Below are positions 52,215 through 57,997 of a DNA stretch of 57,997 bases, in pieces. The notes under the pieces were generated by a model that did no database searches, had not been told where the DNA came from, and saw nothing but the letters and a program-made list of their open reading frames with translations. Numbering within the stretch: position 1 is the first letter of the stretch; each line of letters begins with the position of its first letter. The stretch comes from Clostridia bacterium (GTDB lineage: Bacteria > Bacillota > Clostridia > Oscillospirales > UBA644): NCBI GenBank assembly GCA_017621705.1, contig JAGASR010000009.1, positions 1 to 57,997 of the forward strand, given 5' to 3'. The translations under genes were made by a program, and so were the position numbers.

Positions 52215-52427
52215 ATGAAATGCCCTAAATGTAATGCTGAAATGGAAGCCGGTATGATCCAGTCCGGCAAAATGATTATCTGGACAAATAAGAAACATCA
52301 CATAAGCATCAATCCTCGGAAGGATGATGTTGTACTGGCAGACAATCCTTTAGGTGGTACAACTGCGCCTGCTTGTATCTGCCGTAATTGTGCTCTTGTA
52401 GTTGTTGAATACGGTAAAGAGCAATGA
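52215..52427 (+). CDS. zinc-ribbon protein, DUF6487-like
   Basis: 70 aa: MKCPKCNAEMEAGMIQSG at the start, one CxxC, and a second CICRNC (CxxC) near residue 54-59; together a zinc ribbon. The pattern of CPKC, then a Trp and a conserved middle, then a C-terminal CxxC, fits a small family frequent in Firmicutes. ATG 52215 follows AAGGAGGT. The stop overlaps the next start (ATGA). Confidence 0.8.
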   Translation: MKCPKCNAEMEAGMIQSGKMIIWTNKKHHISINPRKDDVVLADNPLGGTTAPACICRNCALVVVEYGKEQ

Positions 52428-52792
52428 ATGTAAATTTTACAAAGACAAAAGAATATTACGCTACAATAACCGATTCCGAATTGTGCAATTGCAGCTATTG
52501 TCGTAATTACAGACTACAAATCAAATCTGCGCTTCCGGAGGTTACTGCGTATTTAGGCTCTTTGGGCATTGACATCGAAAAACCTTTTGAAACCTCACCT
52601 TTGGAGCCGGACGAAAATGGAATGTTGGAATACTGCGGTTGCCAATACATTGCGTTTGGAAACTGTGATACCGAGTATCGTCACAAAATTGGTGATGTGG
52701 AATTTCGTATTGCGACATCGTATCCCAGCACGTGTATTGAGCAAGAGCATTTCGTTTTGGAATTGTATCCGGTTCGACTGAAATTTGTTTGA
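52424..52792 (+). CDS. 122-aa hypothetical protein
   Basis: Soluble protein with the Cys pattern CNCSYC near residues 21-26 and ECGC-type YCGCQY near 70; looks like a family found in mobile and defence-rich regions of Firmicutes, but I cannot name it. ATGA overlap with the zinc-ribbon gene indicates coupled translation. Confidence 0.7.
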   Translation: MNVNFTKTKEYYATITDSELCNCSYCRNYRLQIKSALPEVTAYLGSLGIDIEKPFETSPLEPDENGMLEYCGCQYIAFGNCDTEYRHKIGDVEFRIATSYPSTCIEQEHFVLELYPVRLKFV

Positions 52793-52825
52793 AATATTGA
52801 ATTTGTGGAGGTGAGGAAAATCAAA

Positions 52826-53464
52826 GTGTATTTTGAACAGATACGAAAGCCAAGTAAAAATATGTCATTCAAAAGACGGATAGCCATTACATTAGGAGTG
52901 ATTTTGTTAGGCCTTCTCCTTGGTGTATTACAGAAATGGTTAGATGGCGCTGGTTCAAGTATTCTTCCAGCAATATTACAGCAACTGGATGTTGGAAACT
53001 ATTTTGGACGGTTGGCAATATGGATTTTACTTGGAACAATAATTTCTGTGTATTCCGAATCTCCACTAAGAGCTGCTATTAACACATTCTTTTTCTTCTT
53101 GAGTATGTTGGCAGGATACTATCTCTATTGCAACTATATTTTGGGTTTCTTACCGAGAACCTATATGATGATGTGGATAGTAATTGCTTTTGGGTCATTC
53201 TTTATGGCATATATCTGTTGGTATGCCAAGGGAAAAGGTTTCATCGCAATAACCATATCAAGCATGATTATTGGTGTTTTACTTGCACAAGCATTTAACC
53301 TCAATGTTACCCAAGGCTTTTATGTGTATCACTCTTTGGAAGTGCTTACATGGTTAATCGGTGTAATTCTCTTGCGAAGAAAACCAAAAGAGTATGCTAT
53401 TGAAATTGGCTTATCTGTGGTTATTGCCTATATTTATCAACTGGTAATGCCACATTGGGGATAA
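52826..53464 (+). CDS. polytopic membrane protein of unknown function
   Basis: About 212 aa with six to seven membrane helices (first about residue 20-40; helices with LLGLLLGVLQKWL, WIVIAFGSFFMAYICWYA and LEVLTWLIGVILL). No family recognised with confidence. The start is uncertain: GTG 52826 is nine bases after a GAGG, and GTG 52805, GTG 52811 and ATG 52862 are alternatives in the same frame. Confidence 0.7.
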   Translation: MYFEQIRKPSKNMSFKRRIAITLGVILLGLLLGVLQKWLDGAGSSILPAILQQLDVGNYFGRLAIWILLGTIISVYSESPLRAAINTFFFFLSMLAGYYLYCNYILGFLPRTYMMMWIVIAFGSFFMAYICWYAKGKGFIAITISSMIIGVLLAQAFNLNVTQGFYVYHSLEVLTWLIGVILLRRKPKEYAIEIGLSVVIAYIYQLVMPHWG

Positions 53465-53468
53465 AGAC

Positions 53469-53497
53469 AAATTCCAATTTGACAAAGGAGTGTGATT
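53469..53497 (+). repeat. leader repeat, copy A
   Basis: 29-base copy beginning AAATTCCAATTTGACAAAG and ending GTGTGATT; includes the AAAGGAG ribosome binding site of the next gene. Identical to copy B over all 29 bases. Confidence 0.93.
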
Positions 53498-53499
53498 GA

Positions 53500-53685
53500 G
53501 TGAAAGACTATTGGTATATTTTCTTGATTGCTATTTTCTGTGCTATATTCTCAAAGCAGATTGATAATATTATGGCTCGTCTAATCAAAGGCAAAAGAAA
53601 TAGGGTTGTGTTCTACTGCGTGTTTTGTGCGGTCATGCTTGGTGTAATAGGCTTCCTTATTTATGGAGCATTGAGCCGAATATAA
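53500..53685 (+). CDS. 61-aa membrane protein (leader-repeat gene)
   Basis: Two membrane helices (about 4-21 and 36-56) joined by a basic loop (RLIKGKRNR). GTG start at 53500, ten bases after AAAGGAG in the leader repeat. First of the repeat-led small genes. No family recognised. Confidence 0.75.
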   Translation: MKDYWYIFLIAIFCAIFSKQIDNIMARLIKGKRNRVVFYCVFCAVMLGVIGFLIYGALSRI

Positions 53686-53735
53686 AAGATAAGTAATTTT
53701 ACATTGATAACGAAAGAAAGGAGGGCGGTGCCTTG

Positions 53736-54293
53736 ATGGAGGATGAAAAAATCATAGAGCTATTCTTCGCCAGATCTGAAACGGCGATCAGAGAGCTGGA
53801 CAGCAAATACGGAAAAGTCTGTTACAGTATCTCCTACAATATTTTGAACAACAATCTGGATGCGGAGGAGTGTGTGAACGATGCCTACCTCGGCACTTGG
53901 AACGCTATCCCTCCGCAAAGACCGAATCCGCTGTTGGCGTTTGTATGTAAGATTGTCCGCAACATTTCCATCATGCGCCATCGCACAAATACTGCTATGA
54001 AAAGAAACAGTTCTTATGACATCGCAATGAGTGAGATCGAGCAAAACATCGTTGATCCTGATACTGTCGAAGATACTCTGGAAGCAAAGGCTCTTGCCCG
54101 GATCATTGAACGCTTCCTGGATACGCTGACAGAGGAAAACCGTGTGATCTTCATGCGTCGTTACTGGTTCTCTGACAGCTATGCAGACATATCAAAACTG
54201 ACGGGATTTACTGAGAAGAACATTTCCGTTCGTCTGACCCGTATCAGAAACAATCTGCGTAATTACTTAGTGAAGGAGGGAGTGCTGCTGTGA
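53736..54293 (+). CDS. ECF sigma factor of the mobile element
   Basis: 185 aa. Region 2 (EECVNDAYLGTWNAIPPQRPN and FVCKIVRNISI) and region 4 (NRVIFMRRYWFSDSYADIS, with a helix-turn-helix TGFTEKNISVRLTRIRNNLR). ATG 53736 is about 11 bases after AAGGAGG; a TTG at 53733 is the alternative. Its stop overlaps the DUF4367 gene by four bases (GTGA), the usual sigma/anti-sigma arrangement. Confidence 0.93.
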   Translation: MEDEKIIELFFARSETAIRELDSKYGKVCYSISYNILNNNLDAEECVNDAYLGTWNAIPPQRPNPLLAFVCKIVRNISIMRHRTNTAMKRNSSYDIAMSEIEQNIVDPDTVEDTLEAKALARIIERFLDTLTEENRVIFMRRYWFSDSYADISKLTGFTEKNISVRLTRIRNNLRNYLVKEGVLL

Positions 54294-54901
54294 GTGTAGA
54301 ATTATTTACTGATGCCATGAGCGAACTTAATGAGAAATATATCATGGAAGCGGTGTCCTATCAGCGCAAATCAAAACCGCAGTTTAACACATGGTTGTCA
54401 AAAATTGCTTGTTTCTTTCTTGCAGTCCTGCTGACAGGTAGCGCAGTTCTCACATTCAGCGTTGAAGCCAGAGCAGCTTTCTTCGGCTGGGTGAGGCAGC
54501 AATACGAAAGTTTCTATGAATATTTCTTTGAGGGCGAAGCTGTTGTCAATGAGCCTGTAAAGTATGAATTGGGATGGGTTCCTGAAAACTGCACTTTTGT
54601 TGCTTCCTATGAAATCCCCGGAGGGGAATCGTTTGTATACACCGATGATGGCGATACGCTTATTGTCTTTTCTTATCAAGTTGGTTCTAATAGCGGCCAT
54701 TTCTTTGTGGACAGTGTCGGAACTGAAACGATTGAAGTAACAATTAACGGTTGCCCTGGCGAGATTTCGCTTTATCAGAATGTGGATGAAACAGACCACA
54801 TCATCTGGACAGATGCTACAAATAATGTGCTATTTTATATAACCGGGCATTTCGACCAAGAAACATTTATTAAGATGGCTGAGAATGTAAAAGAAAAGTG
54901 A
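54290..54901 (+). CDS. DUF4367 membrane protein, likely anti-sigma factor
   Basis: 203 aa: a short cytoplasmic N-terminus (1-38), one membrane helix (about 39-60), and an outer DUF4367-type domain (about 70-203; YELGWVPENCTFVASYE, FVYTDDGDTLIVFSYQ, HIIWTDATNNVLFYITG). Likely the anti-sigma partner of the ECF factor, sensing an envelope signal. GTG start, nine bases after AAGGAGGG. Confidence 0.88.
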   Translation: MSVELFTDAMSELNEKYIMEAVSYQRKSKPQFNTWLSKIACFFLAVLLTGSAVLTFSVEARAAFFGWVRQQYESFYEYFFEGEAVVNEPVKYELGWVPENCTFVASYEIPGGESFVYTDDGDTLIVFSYQVGSNSGHFFVDSVGTETIEVTINGCPGEISLYQNVDETDHIIWTDATNNVLFYITGHFDQETFIKMAENVKEK

Positions 54902-54917
54902 TAGATAAACAGTTACC

Positions 54918-54938
54918 AACTTGAATTTGACGAAGGAG
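54918..54938 (+). repeat. leader repeat, degenerate copy
   Basis: AACTTGAATTTGACGAAGGAG, aligns with the leader repeat with about four changes, and again includes the ribosome binding site of the next small gene. Confidence 0.6.
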
Positions 54939-54947
54939 GTTGTCCTT

Positions 54948-55130
54948 ATGAAGAAACGAATTAGAGATATTGTAATTGCTGTTGTTGTATTGGCGATTAT
55001 ATGTGTTGTCTTTTGGAATATCGAATGGATTTCCTCTTGGAAAGAAATTGCCTTATTATATGGCTTGTTGGCAATAGTGATTACAATAAGCATCGTAACC
55101 GATGCAATAAAAAAGAAGTTCGTAAAGTAA
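54948..55130 (+). CDS. 60-aa membrane protein (leader-repeat gene)
   Basis: Two membrane helices (about 7-24 and 34-52) between basic ends (MKKRIRD... and KKKFVK). Begins after GAAGGAGG. Its stop codon overlaps copy B of the leader. Similar in topology, not in sequence, to the 53500 and 55406 proteins. Confidence 0.75.
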   Translation: MKKRIRDIVIAVVVLAIICVVFWNIEWISSWKEIALLYGLLAIVITISIVTDAIKKKFVK

Positions 55131-55157
55131 ATTCCAATTTGACAAAGGAGTGTGATT
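55129..55157 (+). repeat. leader repeat, copy B
   Basis: 29 bases identical to copy A. Begins inside the stop codon of the upstream gene. Confidence 0.93.
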
Positions 55158-55159
55158 GT

Positions 55160-55372
55160 ATGAGAAAGTGTTTAAGATGTGAAACCGCAATGGTCGAAGA
55201 TTTAGCAGTAATGGTCACCAACGGCGGTTATGGTGTAGATGTTCGTGAAAAAGGAATGTTCAAAAGTTCCTTGGGAAAAATCAAATGTGCCGTATGTCCT
55301 GAATGCGGATACACAGAAATGTACATTGATAATCCCGAAAGCATCAAAAAGTTGGCAGAGAAAAACAAGTAA
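55160..55372 (+). CDS. 70-aa zinc-ribbon protein (leader-repeat gene)
   Basis: MRKCLRCETAM at the start and CAVCPECGY (about 45-53): two CxxC knuckles, a nucleic-acid- or metal-binding ribbon. Resembles small 'nucleic acid-binding' zinc-ribbon proteins. Not related in sequence to its membrane-protein neighbours although the leader is identical. Confidence 0.82.
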   Translation: MRKCLRCETAMVEDLAVMVTNGGYGVDVREKGMFKSSLGKIKCAVCPECGYTEMYIDNPESIKKLAEKNK

Positions 55373-55375
55373 GCC

Positions 55376-55403
55376 AATTCCAATTTGACAAAGGAGTGTG
55401 ATT
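55376..55403 (+). repeat. leader repeat, copy C
   Basis: 28 bases identical to the end of copies A and B (AATTCCAATTTGACAAAGGA... GTGATT), directly after the stop codon TAAGCC. Confidence 0.93.
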
Positions 55404-55405
55404 AT

Positions 55406-55591
55406 ATGAAAAAGAATGTTTCAAGAATTATTGGTTTGGTTATGGTGGCAATCGCTATTGCATTTTTTGTGTTCGCATTGAACCATCCTGAAATGAGTTT
55501 CCCTTGGAGTAATACGATTACTTGGGTGCTGTATGGTTTGTATGCTATCGTTACGGCAGTATTGCTTATTGCCCCTACAAAGAAGAAGTAA
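55406..55591 (+). CDS. 61-aa membrane protein (leader-repeat gene)
   Basis: Two helices (about 7-24 and 37-56), Lys-rich ends. ATG 55406, two bases after the repeat; stop followed by TAAGCC and copy D. Confidence 0.78.
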   Translation: MKKNVSRIIGLVMVAIAIAFFVFALNHPEMSFPWSNTITWVLYGLYAIVTAVLLIAPTKKK

Positions 55592-55594
55592 GCC

Positions 55595-55615
55595 AATTCC
55601 AATTTGACAAAGGAG
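55595..55615 (+). repeat. leader repeat, copy D
   Basis: The AATTCCAATTTGACAAAGGAG core; the last part differs (ATTACTAT). The preceding TAAGCC is shared with copy C. Confidence 0.92.
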
Positions 55616-55623
55616 ATTACTAT

Positions 55624-55842
55624 ATGAAAAAAATGCTATTGGGAATTGTATGGCAGCTAATGGGGTTTGTTGGTGCAATTATTATTCTATGCTCTGCGGC
55701 ACCTCACCGATGGGATTATAATGGAATTACTGGTATTTTAGGTAGTTTATTAGGGTTAGACCTGATACTCCCGTTTATTGTTTGCGTTATGCTATTTATT
55801 TGCGGTGCAGTTGTTTGTTTCAATGCGATACAAGAAAAATAG
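55624..55842 (+). CDS. 72-aa membrane protein (leader-repeat gene)
   Basis: Two helices (about 5-25 and 45-67), with an APHRWDYNG loop between. ATG 55624, eight bases after the AAAGGAG of copy D. Last gene of the array. Confidence 0.78.
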   Translation: MKKMLLGIVWQLMGFVGAIIILCSAAPHRWDYNGITGILGSLLGLDLILPFIVCVMLFICGAVVCFNAIQEK

Positions 55843-55848
55843 TTTAGC

Positions 55849-55861
55849 AAATTCCAATTTG
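55849..55861 (+). repeat. leader repeat, truncated copy E
   Basis: AAATTCCAATTTG, then diverges before the ribosome binding site; closes the small-gene array. Confidence 0.8.
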
Positions 55862-55887
55862 TCTAACTGATTGATCTGGAAAAATGC

Positions 55888-55926
55888 AATCCCCACTTCT
55901 GTCCAAGTTGGTCAGAAGTGGGGATT
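55888..55926 (+). terminator. hairpin after the small-gene array
   Basis: 14-bp perfect stem (55888-55901 with 55913-55926), 11-base loop. T-tract weak (TTTGAA). Confidence 0.75.
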
Positions 55927-55963
55927 TGAAATATCCGCCAATTTGTCGGAAAGTAATTTTTGA

Positions 55964-55993
55964 AATTCTGCCCAACTTGGGCAGAATTATTTT
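55964..55993 (+). terminator. second hairpin after the array
   Basis: 10-bp stem AATTCTGCCC/GGGCAGAATT (55964-55973, 55979-55988), five-base loop, then A and five T's. Confidence 0.85.
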
Positions 55994-56205
55994 TCCGAAG
56001 ACAGTTGAAATTTGTGATCTGAAATTCCGAATATAGTGAGAGGACTTTTCTGCGTCGAGTAGCAGAGTCGACTGCCCATGTCAACGGTCAAGATGAACGG
56101 GCTTCGCCCGCCGTTGACAAGTTCGCCCGTCTCCGCTGTGCGGCAATCAAGGGGCAACAGCCAAAAGTGCTGCCGCCCCTTCTCAAAAAATTCACAATTA
56201 CAGCG

Positions 56206-56235
56206 TTGACAGAAAACAGTCACTTCTTGTATAAT
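56206..56235 (+). promoter_or_regulatory. promoter of the mob operon
   Basis: TTGACA (56206-56211), 18-base spacer, TATAAT (56230-56235). Far (640 bases) from mobC, with a strong terminator hairpin between them. Confidence 0.8.
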
Positions 56236-56417
56236 AATGCCGTGGAAATTTTATCCACACATACATAACAACTGAATAGAAATGTTCGACCATATTGAGA
56301 CATAATTAGTCGGTTCATCCGACACGGTATCTGTACACCGGAAGTGCCGAACTGCTCCACCACGCCTTTGGTTCTGTTGGCGGGAGCTGTACGAAGCAGA
56401 ACCCGACTTTGATTTTC

Positions 56418-56500
56418 AGAGCCGATTACATAGAACATCATTTTGAAGCGAGAGCCACGCTCCCGCCGATTTCTGATGCTCTGTGTAATCGGCTCTTTTT
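56418..56500 (+). terminator. very long terminator/attenuator hairpin before mobC
   Basis: 23-base arms (56418-56440 and 56474-56496) pair with one mismatch and one G-U, an inner hairpin (AGCG...CGCT) fills the loop, and the U-tract follows. It must stop most transcripts from the 56206 promoter, so it is either an attenuator or marks a small regulatory RNA. Confidence 0.85.
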
Positions 56501-56877
56501 GTTTGTCCAAAACGAGCCACAACGATAGTACATCCTCAAAATTGAATGACCGTCTGAATGAGATATGACTTTGCGATGACATGAGCGAAGCAACGCCGGG
56601 GTGAGACTCCCGGGCAGGAACGACATTCGGGGAAAACGGCAAAACGCAAAGTACGGCAAAATGCCAATTTGACACTTTGGCAAAAACGCAAAAAACGAAA
56701 AGGCTGGGTAGCGTAGAGCAAGATTCTACCATGGGTCCAAATTTCGCCATCTGCTCATTTTGCCCCTCATGGAATCTTGTTGGGGAGTGCCTTCCCCAAA
56801 CCCTGCTCTGTTCCGCAAAGCGGAAGCGACACGGCTAACGCCGATTTTCAATTTTCAAAAAACGAAGGAGGAACCGA

Positions 56878-57276
56878 ATGGTAAAAACCTACAACACACC
56901 GAAACGCAACCACATCGTAAAAACCCGTCTGGACGATGAAGAATACGCTGACTTTCTCCGCCGCTTGGAGATTTACGACATGAACCAATCAGAGTTTATC
57001 CGTGAAGCAATCTCCGGTGCGACCATCAAACCGACCATTGTGGCAACATTGGTCAGCGACGATCTGCTCGCAGCCGTTGGCAAGCTGACCGCCGAATACG
57101 GCAGGATTGGTAACAACCTCAATCAGATTGCCCGACACCTCAATGAATGGCGCAGTCCTTATCCTGCCATGGCAAAAGAATTACAGGATGCCGCCGCTGA
57201 TCTCGCCACTCTGAAATTTGAAGTTATGAAAAAGGTAGGTGATGCGATTGGCAACGTTCAAGCATATAAGCTCTAA
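56878..57276 (+). CDS. mobC: MobC-type relaxosome accessory protein
   Basis: 132 aa. N-terminal ribbon-helix-helix-like DNA-binding part (KTRLDDEEYADFLRRLEIYD, NQSEFIREAI), then the MobC signature GKLTAEYGRIGNNLNQIARHLNE (cited in part: RIGNNLNQIARHLNE, about 80-94). It binds oriT together with the relaxase. Ribosome binding site AAGGAGG. Overlaps the relaxase start. Confidence 0.93.
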   Translation: MVKTYNTPKRNHIVKTRLDDEEYADFLRRLEIYDMNQSEFIREAISGATIKPTIVATLVSDDLLAAVGKLTAEYGRIGNNLNQIARHLNEWRSPYPAMAKELQDAAADLATLKFEVMKKVGDAIGNVQAYKL

Positions 57277-57997
57277 AAACGCTGACTACTCTGCCGCCGA
57301 AGCCTATCTCACTTTTGAGCATGACGAGTTTACTATGAAGCCCACCCTGGACGAAAACGGCAGGCTTATCCCAAGAAAAGATTACCGCATTTCCACTCTG
57401 AACTGCGGAGACGAAGATTTTGCGATTGCCTGTCTGAGAGCCAATCTCCGCTATGGTAAAAATCAAAAACGGGAAGATGTCAAAAGTCATCACTATATCA
57501 TCAGCTTCGATCCCAAGGATGTTCCCGACCACGGATTGAACGTAGATCTGGCACAGAGCCTTGGCGAGAAATTCTGTAAAGAACACTTTCCCGGTCATCA
57601 AGCAATCGTCTGTACGCACCCCGACGGACACAACGGCAGCGGCAATGTTCATGTACACATCGTAATCAATTCTCTGCGCATTGAGGAAGTCCCATTCATG
57701 CCGTATATGGACAGACCGTGCGATACGCAGCCGGGCATGAAGCACCGATGCACCAACGCAGCTATGGAATATTTTCGTGCCGAGGTCATGGAGATGTGCC
57801 ACGATGCAGGGTTGTATCAGATTGATCTGCTGAACGGCAGTAAGACAAGAGTGACTGAGCGTGAGTATTGGGCAAAGAAGAAAGGACAGCTTGCGCTGGA
57901 TGAAGAAAACGCTGTTCTTGCCGAACAGAGCTTGCCCGTCAAGCAGACCAAGTTTGAAACCGACAAAGACAAGCTCCGTGAAGAAATCCGAAAGGCA
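57242..57997 (+). CDS. relaxase/mobilization nuclease, partial
   Basis: N-terminal 252 residues; continues beyond the right edge. Seen: ATFKHISSKNADY at the start, HHYIISFDPKD (about 81-91), HPDGHNGSGNVHVHIVINS (about 126-144), where HVHIVIN is the HUH-type metal site. The candidate catalytic Tyr lies in the N-terminal motif. It nicks oriT for conjugal mobilisation; MobP-like type of Tn1549-related elements. Start ATG 57242 or TTG 57248, both inside mobC, preceded by AGGTAGG. Translation coupled to mobC. Confidence 0.9.
   Translation, partial: MRLATFKHISSKNADYSAAEAYLTFEHDEFTMKPTLDENGRLIPRKDYRISTLNCGDEDFAIACLRANLRYGKNQKREDVKSHHYIISFDPKDVPDHGLNVDLAQSLGEKFCKEHFPGHQAIVCTHPDGHNGSGNVHVHIVINSLRIEEVPFMPYMDRPCDTQPGMKHRCTNAAMEYFRAEVMEMCHDAGLYQIDLLNGSKTRVTEREYWAKKKGQLALDEENAVLAEQSLPVKQTKFETDKDKLREEIRKA

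Larger units (their letters stand above)
55843..56877. other. about 1 kb non-coding region before mobC, probable oriT and control region
   Basis: No gene supported. It contains a truncated last leader repeat (55849-55861), two terminator-like hairpins (55888-55926, 55964-55993), an inverted repeat GTCAACGG...CCGTTGAC (56080-56117), another imperfect one about 56149-56181, a promoter (56206-56235), a very long terminator hairpin (56418-56500), and further inverted repeats (for example TGCCAATTTG...TTGGCA near 56660). Such nested repeats just upstream of mobC and a relaxase are typical of oriT regions. Confidence 0.65.
50700..57997. mobile_element. mobilizable genetic element (TnpV/MobC/relaxase type), left part
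   Basis: From about 50700 the gene content changes to transposon-associated families (TnpV, DUF6809), small proteins, an ECF sigma/anti-sigma pair, and then MobC and a relaxase, with visibly more GC-rich DNA around the mob genes. The left border is not exact: short related sequences AGGGTAGTTTCC (50700) and AGGGTAGCTGCC (50742) lie near it, but no target duplication can be seen, as the other end and the integrase are outside the window. Similar gene sets occur in Tn4451-, Tn1549- and related clostridial elements. Confidence 0.75.

Noticed and set aside
54290..54901. Secreted effector
   Set aside because: The single helix is preceded by a cytoplasmic N-terminus and the gene overlaps an ECF sigma gene, which fits an anti-sigma factor better.
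53469..55615. TTGACA inside the leader repeats as a -35 promoter element
   Set aside because: No -10-like sequence lies at 16-18 bases downstream in any copy; that position falls in the coding start.
53469..55861. CRISPR-like array of repeats
   Set aside because: The repeats are spaced by whole genes of about 190 to 1600 bases, contain ribosome binding sites and sit directly before start codons; no spacer structure and no cas genes.

Overview
The window looks like a chromosome segment of an anaerobic, probably spore-forming member of the Clostridia (Bacillota), plausibly a gut Oscillospiraceae-type bacterium. The evidence is the spmA/spmB pair, the clostridial glgB-C-D-A-P cluster, a sensory-type [FeFe]-hydrogenase cluster, AT-rich intergenic DNA with strong TTGACA-N17-TATAAT promoters, purine-rich ribosome binding sites and frequent TTG/GTG starts. 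No species is claimed.

Layout. 1-3150 (minus): a partial HI0933-type flavoprotein, a THUMP RNA methyltransferase and an alpha/beta hydrolase. 3356-13244 (plus): a glycogen operon, glgB-like - glgC - glgD - glgA - glgP - GH13, with a clear promoter and terminator. 13454-15811 (plus): a sodium-pump decarboxylase beta subunit with a tiny membrane partner, a half-size DMT transporter and a NUDIX hydrolase. 15794-27762 (minus): a lipoprotein, a Gfo/Idh/MocA oxidoreductase, a VanY-like protein, a marR-controlled heterodimeric ABC exporter, an XRE regulator, a CofE homologue and spmAB. 27921-30463 (plus): tRNA-Thr, tRNA-Pro, a DUF975 membrane protein and a GH101-like hydrolase. 30539-44164 (minus): an unusually long sigma factor, an M48 protease, two XRE regulators, then a probable ten-gene operon: DRTGG - HATPase - group D-like hydrogenase - DRTGG-like - PHP - cdd - TPR/LRR membrane protein - hflK - hflC - TIM-barrel epimerase. 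44473-47282 (plus): MecA-like adaptor, amidohydrolase, tRNA-Val, KDG-type sugar kinase. 47342-49812 (minus): sulfatase and a DUF348/G5/3D cell-wall protein. About 50700 to the end: a mobilizable element with TnpV, DUF6809, XRE, many small proteins, an ECF sigma/anti-sigma pair, MobC and the start of a relaxase.

How the genes work together. GlgC/GlgD make ADP-glucose, GlgA polymerises it, GlgP and the GH13 enzyme degrade the product. The GlgB-like protein at the head of the operon has lost two of the three GH13 catalytic carboxylates and is predicted not to be a branching enzyme. The hydrogenase cluster looks like a redox or H2 sensing module with ATPase, DRTGG and PHP output partners. In the mobile element, several unrelated small genes each carry a near-identical 5' leader with its ribosome binding site, which suggests a modular array of small-gene cassettes.

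Most notable: the predicted dead GlgB, a VanY relative with all metal-ligand positions changed, the leader-repeat small-gene array, the group D-like hydrogenase operon that continues into cdd/LRR/hflKC, and a hairpin that covers the ribosome binding site of the DMT transporter.
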